From: Amycolatopsis sp.
Lineage (GTDB): Bacteria > Actinomycetota > Actinomycetes > Mycobacteriales > Pseudonocardiaceae
Length of the DNA: 64,000 nt
Reading direction: 5' to 3'
NCBI RefSeq assembly: GCF_025464955.1
Contig: NZ_JAODNM010000072.1
Location: 57,900 to 121,899, forward strand
The notes below the pieces were generated by a model. That model had not been told where the DNA came from. It searched no databases and worked only from the letters and a program-made list of their open reading frames with translations. The translations under genes and the position numbers were made by a program. Below, one piece after another: positions 1 through 8,267 of this stretch (positions are counted from its first letter, which is position 1; the number at the start of each line of letters is the position of its first letter).

Positions 1-745
1 GTCCGGTGTCGATCACCAGCGGACGCACTGTCGGCAGGTGAGCGGCGCCGACGTGCAGGACGTTGGCGCCGTGCGCGGCCAACGTCCGTCCGGCGACGGG
101 GCCGGCGATGACGTGGGTCAGGTCGAGGATCCGCAGGCCGCCCGCGGCCCGGTCCGAATCCCACAGCGCCCGCTGGGGCGCGTCCCCGGCCTGTTCGAGG
201 TCGACCAGCGGCGACGCGGCGACGGCCTGGCCCTGCGGATGCGCGCGCCACTCGTCCGCGCTACGCATCAGCGCGGCAGCGCCGCCCGACCAGATGACGG
301 CTTCCTGGACCTCTTGCGCGGTCTTCCCTGCGACGACCGCCGCGATGGCGTCCTTGGTGGCCGGGGCCCCGAGGGCCCAGCACACCGCCGACACGTGGTC
401 CGGGTAGTTGCAGTGCAGGCGGACCCAGCCGTCCCTGGCCCGGTAGTCACCCGAAAGCGGTGCCCACCCGGCGCCCGGGGACTCGCCGTCGACCAGCAGG
501 TGCCGCTCGCTCTGGAACGCCGCGGCCGCGTGCCGCGTGTCCACCACGACTTGACCGGGTTCGATCCCGCGCAGCCGCAGCAGTTCGGCGGCGGCCAGCG
601 TCGTTGCCGCGACAGCGGTGGACGCCGCGGCAGCGACGCGGAACGGCCCGGGCAAGACGGATTCGTCGCCGGTGAGCTCGACGGCGTCCGGCTCGAGCGC
701 GTCGCCCGTCAGGTTCTTCCACAGCCCGGTCAGTTCGGAATTCAT
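1..745 (-). CDS. CaiB/BaiF-family CoA transferase, 3' end cut by the window
   Basis: The reading frame opens at an ATG at 745 (reading MNSELTGLW) and runs off the left edge without a stop, so about 248 N-terminal residues are visible. The C-terminal part of the visible protein contains the class III CoA-transferase signature LRILDLTHVIAGPVAGRTL followed by AAHGANVLHV, the nucleotide-fold start of CaiB/BaiF enzymes. This family moves CoA between acids or racemises 2-methylacyl-CoAs. Here the signature lies around residue 190 rather than at the N-terminus, so the protein has an extra N-terminal region, as in two-domain members. It lies 37 bases downstream of hemQ on the same strand. The substrate cannot be told from sequence. 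Confidence 0.8.
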   Translation of the reverse strand, partial: MNSELTGLWKNLTGDALEPDAVELTGDESVLPGPFRVAAAASTAVAATTLAAAELLRLRGIEPGQVVVDTRHAAAAFQSERHLLVDGESPGAGWAPLSGDYRARDGWVRLHCNYPDHVSAVCWALGAPATKDAIAAVVAGKTAQEVQEAVIWSGGAAALMRSADEWRAHPQGQAVAASPLVDLEQAGDAPQRALWDSDRAAGGLRILDLTHVIAGPVAGRTLAAHGANVLHVGAAHLPTVRPLVIDTG

Positions 746-782
746 CAGACCACCTCGGTCTCGGACGCCCGGGCGGGCAAGG

Positions 783-1475
783 TCACGGCAGGTTGGTGAT
801 CAGGTCGGTGGGGTCGACCTTCGTGCCGGTGTAGAACGGGACCTCTTCGCGCACGTGCCGGCGCGCCTCGGTGGACCGCAGGTGCCGCATGAGGTCGACG
901 ATGCGGTGCAATTCGTCCGCCTCGAACGCCAGGATCCACTCGTAGTCGCCGAGCGCGAACGCCGGGACCGTGTTGGCGCGGACGTCCGGGTAGTCCCTGG
1001 CCTCCATGCCGTGGTCTGCGAGCATCTTGCGGCGCTCGTCGTCGGGCAGGAGGTACCACTCGTAGGACCGGACGAACGGGTACACGCAGACGTACTTGTG
1101 CGCTTCTTCCCCGGCGATGAACGCGGGGACGTGGCTCTTGTTGAACTCGGCCGGCCGGTGCACGGCGACCTGGCTCCAGACCGGGCTCGACGCCTTGCCG
1201 AGCGGAGTGCGCCGGAAACCGGTGTACGCGGCCTGGATCTGCTCGATCTCCTCGGCGTGCCACCAGACGAGGTAGTCGGCGTCCGCGCGCAGGCCCGCGA
1301 CGTCGTACACCCCGCGCACCACGACGCCCTTGTCCGCGAGCGCGTCGAGGTATGCCGTCGTCTCGCTCGCCGCCGGGCCGCGGTCGTCAGGGAGCTTCCC
1401 CTGCTCGGCCTTGAACACCGACCACGCGGTGTAGACGATCTTGTCGTTGAGTTCGTTGTAGTTCAGCCGCGCCAT
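783..1475 (-). CDS. hemQ: Coproheme decarboxylase HemQ (ChdC), chlorite dismutase-like
   Basis: This 230-residue protein (start [15 protein letters not shown]) is a chlorite-dismutase-fold protein of the actinobacterial HemQ type. In the coproporphyrin-dependent haem pathway of Gram-positive bacteria, HemQ/ChdC oxidatively decarboxylates the two propionates of coproheme to give haem b. The length fits the family. The middle of the protein carries conserved Trp/Tyr-rich segments (for example [13 protein letters not shown] and [10 protein letters not shown]). It lies 33 bases downstream of the coproporphyrinogen oxidase gene and in the same direction, giving the order hemE-cgoX-hemQ. That order supports haem synthesis rather than chlorite detoxification. 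The ATG at 1475 has a weak GGA-type ribosome site. Confidence 0.9.
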   Translation of the reverse strand: MARLNYNELNDKIVYTAWSVFKAEQGKLPDDRGPAASETTAYLDALADKGVVVRGVYDVAGLRADADYLVWWHAEEIEQIQAAYTGFRRTPLGKASSPVWSQVAVHRPAEFNKSHVPAFIAGEEAHKYVCVYPFVRSYEWYLLPDDERRKMLADHGMEARDYPDVRANTVPAFALGDYEWILAFEADELHRIVDLMRHLRSTEARRHVREEVPFYTGTKVDPTDLITNLP

Positions 1476-1508
1476 AGGTCCATCTTGGCACTCGCGGTTT
1501 TCGGCCTG

Positions 1509-2951
1509 CTACCGCGCCAGCCATGACGTGATGCGCATCGCCGCCGCGTCGGCCGTGGCGACGCACGCCGGGAGCCCGACACCATGCAGGGTCGCGCCCG
1601 CGACGGCGAGGCCCGGCAGCTCGGCGACGGCCCGCTCGATCCGGTCGACGCGGTCGAGGTGTCCCCAGCCGTACTGCGGCAGTCCCCCGCCCCAGCGCGT
1701 GACGACGGCGTCCAGCGGGTCCGTCGTGATGCCGGTGAGTTCGGCCAGGTCCGCCCGCACGACGCCGATCAGCTCCTCATCGGAGGCCTGCAGCGTCGCG
1801 ATGTCGCCGAACCGGCCGACCGAGCCGCGCAGCACCACCGGGGCGTCCGGGTCCTCGGTGCCCAGGTGTGCCCACTTGCGCGAAGAGAAGGTGAACGCCT
1901 TGGCCGCGAAGGGCGTCCCACCGGCATACCGCTCGCCGACTCCGATCAGCACGCCCGAGTCCTCGGGCAGTTTCGTCCCCGGCGGCAGCGCCAGCGCGAC
2001 AACGGCCATCGACGCGAGTTCCACCTCGCCGTAGGCGGCTGCGGCTTCGGGAGCGACGCCGTCCAGCAGACGACGCGCGGCGGGAGCCGGAACGGCGAGC
2101 ACCACGGCGTCGACGTCGAACGGGCTGTCGGCCGGCGCGTGCGCATGAGCGGCGGCACCGAACTCGAGATGCCAACCACTGGCAGTGTGGGACGTGTTGC
2201 GGGACAAGGTGCGAACCGTGGTCCCGAGCCGGACGTCCGCATTCGCCAGCTCCGCCAGCTTGTCGACGAGCGTGCCGAGGCCGCCGACAAGGGTGCCGAA
2301 GACTGGTGCGGTGCTCGGCGAAGCGGGCATCAACTGCGAAGCGGCCTCCGTCAGCGAGATCGCTCCGGCGTCGACCTTGGCGGCCAGCGCGGGCATCACA
2401 GCGCGCAGGCCGAGCCCGTCGGCGCCGCCCGCGTACACGCCACCAAGCAGCGGGTCGACGAGCCTGTCGACGAGCTCGTCCCCGAACCGCTCCCGCAGCA
2501 GAGCGCCGAGAGCGACGTCTTCATGCTGCGGCAGCACCGGCGGCGGCAAGGTCGATTCCGCAGCGACAGCGCGACGGCCGTGTTCGGACAGCACGCCCGC
2601 AACGGCGTCGGCCGAGGCCGGGACGCCCATGACAGTGCCGCTCGGCAGGCCGAGCACGGATCCGCCCGCGTGGACCTTCGCTCGGGCGCCGGTCGGGTGA
2701 ACGAGCAGGTCGCCGAGCCCGATCTCACGCACCAACGCCGTCATCTCGGGCCTGCGCGCGAGGAACGCCTCGGCACCGACGTCATAACGGCGTCCGGCCA
2801 GGTCGATCGTGCGGAGCTTGCCGCCCAGCGCCGAGGCCGACTCGAACACGGTGATCTCGACGGACGTCCCGAGCTCACGACGCAGCCGGTATGCGGCGAC
2901 CAGCCCGGACAGCCCGCCGCCGACGACCGCGATGCGACTGCCGAGTGTCAT
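1509..2951 (-). CDS. cgoX: Coproporphyrinogen III / protoporphyrinogen oxidase
   Basis: The 480-residue flavoprotein starts [20 protein letters not shown], an FAD-binding GxGxxG Rossmann motif at the N-terminus. Further motifs are ALGGKLRT near residue 45 and the C-terminal [17 protein letters not shown] segment that closes the FAD site. It belongs to the HemY/HemG-type oxidases. With HemQ next door, the likely product is coproporphyrin III (CgoX role). An open frame extends upstream to 3101, but the ATG at 2951 is preferred because its ATGA overlaps the hemE stop (4-base overlap, translational coupling) and the FAD motif begins at once. Order and coupling indicate one haem operon. Confidence 0.9.
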   Translation of the reverse strand: MTLGSRIAVVGGGLSGLVAAYRLRRELGTSVEITVFESASALGGKLRTIDLAGRRYDVGAEAFLARRPEMTALVREIGLGDLLVHPTGARAKVHAGGSVLGLPSGTVMGVPASADAVAGVLSEHGRRAVAAESTLPPPVLPQHEDVALGALLRERFGDELVDRLVDPLLGGVYAGGADGLGLRAVMPALAAKVDAGAISLTEAASQLMPASPSTAPVFGTLVGGLGTLVDKLAELANADVRLGTTVRTLSRNTSHTASGWHLEFGAAAHAHAPADSPFDVDAVVLAVPAPAARRLLDGVAPEAAAAYGEVELASMAVVALALPPGTKLPEDSGVLIGVGERYAGGTPFAAKAFTFSSRKWAHLGTEDPDAPVVLRGSVGRFGDIATLQASDEELIGVVRADLAELTGITTDPLDAVVTRWGGGLPQYGWGHLDRVDRIERAVAELPGLAVAGATLHGVGLPACVATADAAAMRITSWLAR

Positions 2952-4027
2952 GGTTCGAGTGAGTGGACGAGCCCGACGACCCTGGTCAGCACATCCGGGT
3001 CGACGCCGGGCAAGACGCCGTGGCCGAGGTTGAAGATGTGCCCGCCGGCCGAGCGGCCTTCCTCCACGATGCGGCGCACCTCGGCTTCGAGCACCGGCCA
3101 CGACGCGTGCAGCAGCGCCGGGTCGAGGTTGCCCTGGACCACGGGTACGGGCGCGCCGGGGACGGCCAGGCGGCGCACGGCCTCGTCGAGCGGGATGCGC
3201 CAGTCGATGCCGACGATGTCGGCCCCGGCGTCACGCATCGACGTCAGCAGCTCGCCGGTGCCGACCCCGAAGTGGATCTTCGGGACGTCGTACTCGGCGA
3301 CCCCGGCGAAGACCTTCGCCGAATGCGGCAGCACGAACTCACGGTAGTCGCGGACGGACAGCGCACCGGCCCAGGAGTCGAACAGCTGGACGGCGTCGAC
3401 CCCGGCGTCGAGCTGGGCCCGCAGGAAGGTGAGCGCGATGTCGGCAAGCTTGCCCGCCAGCGCGTGCCAGACCTCGGGCTCCGAGTGCATGAGCGCCTTG
3501 GTCTTCGCGTGGTCGCGGCTCGGGCCGCCTTCGATGAGATAGGACGCCAACGTGAAGGGCGCGCCCGCGAAACCGATCAACGGGGTCTCGCCGAGCGACG
3601 ACACCAGCAGGCGGATGCCGTCGGCCACCCGCGAAACCTGCTCCGGCTCGAGCGTCGGCATGGCGTCGACGGCGGCCTTGGTGCGGATCGGGTGCTCCAC
3701 CACCGGCCCGGTGCCGGGGACGATTTCGACGCCGATCCCGGCCGCCTTCAGCGGCACCACGATGTCGCTGAACAAGATGGCCGCGTCGACATCGTGCCTG
3801 CGCACGGGCTGGATTGTGATCTCGGCGAGCATCTCCGGGTCGAAGCAGGAGTCGAGCATCGCGACGCCCTCGCGCAGCTTGCGGTACTCGGGCAGCGAGC
3901 GACCGGCCTGCCGCATGAACCACACCGGCAACCTGGCCGGTCGGCCGCCTCGGGCGGCGACGAGGAACGGGGCGTCCGGCAGGGTGCGGCGGGCGCCCAG
4001 AGCGCGCGCCGGAGCTGTGTTTGACAT
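2948..4027 (-). CDS. hemE: Uroporphyrinogen decarboxylase
   Basis: This is a 359-residue protein if read from the ATG at 4027 ([11 protein letters not shown]). An alternative in-frame ATG at 4045 would add six residues and has an AGGG about four bases upstream. The family motif [16 protein letters not shown] lies near the N-terminus and contains the substrate-binding Arg residues. [16 protein letters not shown] and the C-terminal [14 protein letters not shown] are also typical. The enzyme removes four carboxyls from uroporphyrinogen III to give coproporphyrinogen III, the substrate of the downstream oxidase. It is the first gene of the hemE-cgoX-hemQ run and diverges from the DUF3000 gene. 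Confidence 0.95.
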   Translation of the reverse strand: MSNTAPARALGARRTLPDAPFLVAARGGRPARLPVWFMRQAGRSLPEYRKLREGVAMLDSCFDPEMLAEITIQPVRRHDVDAAILFSDIVVPLKAAGIGVEIVPGTGPVVEHPIRTKAAVDAMPTLEPEQVSRVADGIRLLVSSLGETPLIGFAGAPFTLASYLIEGGPSRDHAKTKALMHSEPEVWHALAGKLADIALTFLRAQLDAGVDAVQLFDSWAGALSVRDYREFVLPHSAKVFAGVAEYDVPKIHFGVGTGELLTSMRDAGADIVGIDWRIPLDEAVRRLAVPGAPVPVVQGNLDPALLHASWPVLEAEVRRIVEEGRSAGGHIFNLGHGVLPGVDPDVLTRVVGLVHSLEP

Positions 4028-4125
4028 CAGGTCCCATGGTGCCATGCGACCCTGGACGCGGGTCCCTCGGCGCGTCTGCCCCGATCTGGAGCCCGCGCCG
4101 CCTTACAGTCGGGAACGTGACCGCC

Positions 4126-4680
4126 ATGACGCAAGCGCCCGAGCTGTTCCGCGAAGCCGTGGCGACGCTGCGATCCGTGCGGCCGAGGCCGGAAGTCGCA
4201 CTCGAAGAGATGCGCGCGCCGAAGCGACTCGCACCCTGGTCGTACGCGATCAGCTGCGAGATGACGGGCCCGGCCGACGTGCTGGCGTCGGGCAGGCTGG
4301 TGCTGCTGCACGACCCGGACGGCCAGGAAGGCTGGGACGGGCTCCTGCGCATGGTGCTGTACGTGCGCGCCGAACTGGACACCGAACTCGCGACCGACCC
4401 GTTCCTGCCGACCGTGGGCTGGTCGTGGCTGACCGATGCGCTCGAGACGTCCGGCGCGACCTGGACGGCACTCGGCGGGACGGTCACGGAAACGTCGTCG
4501 GCCCGCTTCGGCGACATCTCGGGCCCGACGACCACCGACGACCTCGAACTGCGGGCGTCCTGGACGCCCACCGACGCCGACCTCCGGCCGCACGGCGACG
4601 CCTTCTGCCAGGTGATGGCCAGCGTCGTCGGCCTGCCGCCGGTCGGCGTGACGTTCTTCGGCCAGCGGCAAGGCTCGTAG
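4126..4680 (+). CDS. DUF3000 family protein
   Basis: This 184-residue soluble protein has no known function. It belongs to the actinobacterial DUF3000 family, whose members sit between hemE and the ribonuclease D gene in many actinobacteria, including mycobacteria, and the same order is seen here. The start is placed at the ATG at 4126 (MTQAPELFREAV) because GGGA at 4111-4114 lies 11 bases upstream. The GTG at 4117 is too close to that site. There is no signal peptide or membrane segment. The C-terminal half has the conserved run LELRASWTP followed by VVGLPPVGVTFFGQR. Neighbourhood conservation is the only functional hint. Confidence 0.8.
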   Translation: MTQAPELFREAVATLRSVRPRPEVALEEMRAPKRLAPWSYAISCEMTGPADVLASGRLVLLHDPDGQEGWDGLLRMVLYVRAELDTELATDPFLPTVGWSWLTDALETSGATWTALGGTVTETSSARFGDISGPTTTDDLELRASWTPTDADLRPHGDAFCQVMASVVGLPPVGVTFFGQRQGS

Positions 4681-5357
4681 CGGCCAGTCTTAGGGCAGCA
4701 GGGACTGGGGCGGCCGGGGCACGCGGACCGGATCAGAGGCCCGCGTCCGTGGGGCTGGTGGTGTCGGTGTGACCCCCGCACGCGCCCCCGCACGACGGCC
4801 GCGATGGGGCCGAATGGAGGCAGCCGGGGGACGGGCCTTCTCGCCGGCGGGGGCGTTCACTATCGTGAAGCACCGGTCGTCACGGACGGCAACTTGATCT
4901 TGGTCGCCATCCGGCGCCGGACACGGCCACTCGGGGCGTTTTGGGCGGTTCGGGGCTTCGTCGCGACAGACACCGCGTGCCGGAGAGCGGGACGAGCCGA
5001 CGCCGGGGAGAGGGCCTTTTTACGCCTGGGCGGACTCGATAGCACAGCCGGTGAAAAGGTCGCTCGCGCGGTTGCGGGAGCCATCTGCACGAGCAGAACG
5101 TCACCGGTAACTGGGTTTCATCGTGTTATGCGCATGATCCGTTAGCAACCGCCCATTCGCTAGCCCAATCGTGTGACGGCGACCGCAGAAAGTGACGACT
5201 TCATCCGGATAGATACCCATTCGATCCCCCCGCAGACCCTCCGAGGGAGATACAGTGCCTCCGACGACACCACTTTCGGTCTAAAGCTGGCGCGGCTAAA
5301 TGGCCGAAGGTCCCGGTGCCGGTCGGGGGGCACGACCGACTCCAGGGAGGTAGTGAC
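4681..5357. other. Long intergenic gap before the response regulator
   Basis: About 680 bases with no gene I can support. Short open frames exist on both strands (for example 4804-5145 plus and 4860-5090 minus), but they show no recognisable motif, no convincing ribosome site and no consistent codon pattern. The last 150 bases are comparatively AT-richer and probably hold the promoter and 5' leader of the response regulator gene. I see no strong terminator hairpin after DUF3000. Confidence 0.4.
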
Positions 5358-6074
5358 GTGGCTACCGTCGGCTTATCTCAGGCCGTCCGATCCACGCCAG
5401 CCGGTGCTTTGCCGGCGAGCATGGTTCCGCATCCACGGGAAGAGCTGTTTTCCGTGTTAGTGGTCGATGACCACCCGCTGTTGAGGGAGGCAATCGCAGC
5501 AAGACTCGCACAGATGGGTGCGGGCACAGTCCACGAGGCCGCCACGGTGGCCGAGGCGAGGGCAAGGGCACAGGCCACAGGACCCTGTGACCTGGCAATC
5601 CTCGATCTCGGTCTGCCCGATGGCAGCGGCATAGAACTGGTCACGGAACTTCGTAGCCAGGGCTGGCCTCGTGTTGTCGTTCTTGCTTCATCCGACGACC
5701 CGTACGCGGTCAGGTCGGCGTTCCAGGCCGGTGCTCAGGCATACCTGCTCAAGTCGGCGTCCCCGGTGGTTGTCACCGATGGCGTCCGCAGGGTGCTCGA
5801 GGGCGGCGTGTACGCGGACCCGAGCGTGGCTCCGGTCCTGGCCACCGGCACTCGTGTTGCCGGCACCGACAACACCCCGCGTGAGCTTTCAGCTCGCGAG
5901 GTGGAGGTGCTGCAGCTCGTCGCCGACGGCCAGTCCAACAAGGAGATCGGCGAGGAGCTCAGCCTCTCCGCTCTCACGGTCAAGTCACACTTGTCCCGCA
6001 TCGGCCGGAAGCTCGGCACCGGGGACAGGGCACAGATGGTCGCGTTGGCGATGCGCGCAGGCGTAATCCGCTGA
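5358..6074 (+). CDS. Orphan LuxR/NarL-family response regulator
   Basis: The start is the GTG at 5358, preceded by GGGAGG at 5345-5350 (spacing 7), giving 238 residues. A receiver domain begins after about 30 residues: the acidic pair D37-D38 (VVDDHPLLRE), the phospho-acceptor D83 in LAILDLGLPDG, and K132 in AYLLKSASP are all in place. The C-terminal LuxR helix-turn-helix reads LSAREVEVLQLVADGQSNKEIGEELSL in pieces around residues 178-205. No histidine kinase gene lies nearby, so it is an orphan regulator inserted between DUF3000 and the ribonuclease D gene. A 30-residue N-terminal extension before the receiver is unusual. Target genes are unknown. Confidence 0.85.
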   Translation: MATVGLSQAVRSTPAGALPASMVPHPREELFSVLVVDDHPLLREAIAARLAQMGAGTVHEAATVAEARARAQATGPCDLAILDLGLPDGSGIELVTELRSQGWPRVVVLASSDDPYAVRSAFQAGAQAYLLKSASPVVVTDGVRRVLEGGVYADPSVAPVLATGTRVAGTDNTPRELSAREVEVLQLVADGQSNKEIGEELSLSALTVKSHLSRIGRKLGTGDRAQMVALAMRAGVIR

Positions 6075-6142
6075 CGGAGACGAATCACCTTCTGGGACGG
6101 GCGGACCAGGCGCGGTACGCCCGTCCCGTAAGGTCAACGGTT

Positions 6143-7429
6143 GTGGAAAGCGCAGATCAGGGCCCCGACGAAGCACCCGAGCAGGCTGAATCCATCCTGT
6201 TGCAGGAGCCGGTCGAAGGCACGCCACCGGTGGTGGCCGATCCTGCGGCGCTGGCGGACGCCTGTGCGGCGATCGCGGCCGGCACCGGAGCGATCGCGGT
6301 CGACACCGAACGGGCTTCCGGCTACCGCTACTGGCCAAAGGCGTATTTGGTCCAGTTGCGACGCGAAGGCGCTGGAAGCTTTCTGATCGACCCCATCCCG
6401 CTCGCGGGCGAGCTCGAACCGCTCGCGCGCGTCATCAACGACACCCAGTGGGTGCTGCACGCGGCGTCCCAGGACCTGCCGTGCCTCGCCGAACTCGGCC
6501 TGCACCCGATCAGCCTGTTCGACACCGAACTGGCCGGACGGCTCGCCGGGTACGACCGCGTGGCGTTGGGCACCCTGGTCGAGAAGCTGCTGGGCATCCG
6601 GCTGGAAAAGGGCCACAGCGCGGCGGACTGGTCGAAACGGCCGCTGCCGGTCGACTGGCTCAACTACGCGGCGCTGGACGTCGAGCTGCTCATCCAGCTC
6701 CGCGAAAAGCTCGAGGTCGAGCTGGACGAACAGGGCAAACTCGGCTGGGCAATGCAGGAGTTCGAAGCCGTCCGCACCGCTCCCCCGCCGGCTCCGCGCG
6801 CGGAGCCCTGGCGCCGGACGTCCGGGGTGCACAAGATCCGCAATCCGCGCAGTCTCGCGGCGGTCCGCGCGCTGTGGCAGGCGCGGGACGAACTCGCCCG
6901 CAAACGGGACAGGGCGCCCAGCCGCATCCTGCCCGACACCGCGATCATCAACGCGGTCACTGTCGATCCCAAAACCGTCGCCGAGCTGCAGGCGCTGCCG
7001 GTGTTCAGCGGCCGCGTCCAACGCCGGTACACCGCGAACTGGTTCCGCCACCTGCAGGCGGCCCGCGCGCTTCCGTCGAGCGAGCTGCCCACACCCGGTC
7101 AGGTCAGCGACGGGCCTCCGCCGCCCAACCGTTGGGCCGACAAGGACCCGGACGCCGCCGCCCGGCTGTCCGCGTCGAGGACGGCGTTGACGGCGATAGC
7201 CGCCGAGCACCGTCTGCCAGTCGAGAACCTGCTGCTACCCGACCTCGTGCGCCGCACCTGCTGGAAGCCCCCGGCCGACCTCAGCGTCGACGGCGTCGCC
7301 GAGGCTCTGCACGCCGGCCACGCGCGGCCATGGCAGGTCGAGCTGGCGGCGGCCGCCCTCAGCGAAGCCCTCCACGCCGAAGCCCCCAAGCCCGAGGCCG
7401 AACACGAGCCCGAAGGGCAGCCACAGTAA
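6143..7429 (+). CDS. rnd: Ribonuclease D-like 3'-5' exoribonuclease with HRDC domain
   Basis: The protein has 428 residues from a GTG at 6143; AGG at 6131-6133 gives a 9-base spacing. The DnaQ-like exonuclease signature is visible: AVDTERASGYRYW (motif I DxE) near residue 53, a motif II region around INDTQWVLHAASQDLPCLAELG, and motif III WLNYAALDVELL. A helical HRDC-type region follows (ALWQARDELARKRDRAPSRI, then the second repeat near KDPDAAARL). RNase D enzymes trim 3' ends of tRNA and other stable RNAs. The actinobacterial homologue normally sits beside DUF3000, as here. The C-terminus is Glu/Pro-rich and likely disordered. Confidence 0.88.
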   Translation: MESADQGPDEAPEQAESILLQEPVEGTPPVVADPAALADACAAIAAGTGAIAVDTERASGYRYWPKAYLVQLRREGAGSFLIDPIPLAGELEPLARVINDTQWVLHAASQDLPCLAELGLHPISLFDTELAGRLAGYDRVALGTLVEKLLGIRLEKGHSAADWSKRPLPVDWLNYAALDVELLIQLREKLEVELDEQGKLGWAMQEFEAVRTAPPPAPRAEPWRRTSGVHKIRNPRSLAAVRALWQARDELARKRDRAPSRILPDTAIINAVTVDPKTVAELQALPVFSGRVQRRYTANWFRHLQAARALPSSELPTPGQVSDGPPPPNRWADKDPDAAARLSASRTALTAIAAEHRLPVENLLLPDLVRRTCWKPPADLSVDGVAEALHAGHARPWQVELAAAALSEALHAEAPKPEAEHEPEGQPQ

Positions 7430-7438
7430 GCGAACAGT

Positions 7439-8098
7439 TCACGAACCTTCGAGCAGCCTCAGACCCGCGGTCCGGAGCGGGCCATCGGGTGGACCGAGGC
7501 CGGTGAGCCGTAGGACGCCGTCCGCGCCTTCGATGGCATGAGCTTCGACGTCGAGTGCGGGATCGTCCCGCCGGATCACCGCGATGCTCTCGACGAGCCC
7601 GAACACCAGGTCGGTCCGGATGTCCGCGCCGGCGTCCTGGCCGGCGGCGGCGATCAGCCGGCGGTAGGCGGACTTCAGCTCGGCGCGTTCGGACCGGAAC
7701 CGGGCGAGGTGCGGGGACGCGACCTCCGGCAGCAGGTAGAGCGCCCCAAGGTTGTGCGGCGCGCCGGCCAGCAGGCGGATATCCGCGTAGCTCAGTGCCC
7801 ACAGCCGGACGTCGACAGGTGCGAGATCGTCGACCAGCCGCCCGGCCAACGCCAGCGACGGACGGACGGTCTGCTCCAGCAGTACGGCGAGGATGTCCTC
7901 TTTGGACGGGAAGTGGTAGTAGAGCGACGCCTGGCGCAGACCGGCGCGTTCAGCGATGGCGCGGGTCGTGGTAGCCGCGTAGCCGGCCCCGGTGAACAGC
8001 TCGGCCGCGGCCTCCAGCACGGCCTGCCGCGAGTCCTGCCGACTGGCCGCCGCGCCGCTGGCCCTGGGCCTGCCCACCCCGGTCGATTTGCCGCTCAT
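7439..8098 (-). CDS. TetR-family repressor of the guanidine/urea cluster
   Basis: This 219-residue TetR regulator has its DNA-binding domain at residues 25-75 (AAAELFTGAGYAATTTRAIAERAG, then the recognition helix region ASLYYHFPSKEDIL). The ligand domain is of the type seen beside urea/guanidine catabolism clusters. It is transcribed away from the permease gene across a 169-base gap that contains a near-perfect 22-bp palindrome (8218-8239), its probable operator. It converges on the ribonuclease D gene, 9 bases apart. I infer that it represses the permease-DUF1989-carboxylase-hydrolase operon and is released by a pathway metabolite. The effector is not known from sequence. Confidence 0.85.
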   Translation of the reverse strand: MSGKSTGVGRPRASGAAASRQDSRQAVLEAAAELFTGAGYAATTTRAIAERAGLRQASLYYHFPSKEDILAVLLEQTVRPSLALAGRLVDDLAPVDVRLWALSYADIRLLAGAPHNLGALYLLPEVASPHLARFRSERAELKSAYRRLIAAAGQDAGADIRTDLVFGLVESIAVIRRDDPALDVEAHAIEGADGVLRLTGLGPPDGPLRTAGLRLLEGS

Positions 8099-8217
8099 AC
8101 CGGCGATCCTGCCAGGCCCGGCACGTTACCTGCGGATGACCGGCTGGAACGCCTCACCGCGCTCCCTTTTACGGCACGTTAACGGAACAGTGATCGAGGC
8201 TTCGCCGCCGGGGCTTA

Positions 8218-8239
8218 ATTTCTGTCGATCGATCGAAAT
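8218..8239. promoter_or_regulatory. Palindromic operator for the TetR regulator
   Basis: A 22-bp near-palindrome with arms ATTTC (8218-8222) and GAAAT (8235-8239) around a central perfect palindrome TCGATCGA (8225-8232). Only the two 2-base linkers break the symmetry. It sits 28 bases before the permease ATG, and a GGGAG ribosome site follows at 8257-8261. Its place in the divergent gap and its symmetry fit a dimeric TetR site controlling the permease operon and probably the regulator itself. Confidence 0.65.
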
Positions 8240-8267
8240 ACCTGATCGGCAGAGACGGGAGCCCGGT

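Noticed and set aside
2951..3101. N-terminal extension of the coproporphyrinogen oxidase frame
   Set aside because: It would overlap hemE by 150 bases; the ATGA-coupled start at 2951 begins directly at the FAD motif.
4804..5145. Plus-strand 113-codon frame between DUF3000 and the response regulator
   Set aside because: No ribosome site, no motif, composition like random high-GC sequence, and conflicting frames on the other strand.
8099..8267. Possible guanidine riboswitch ahead of the permease
   Set aside because: No ykkC/guanidine-I, -II or -III hallmark pattern could be recognised; the gap is explained by a TetR palindrome and promoter.
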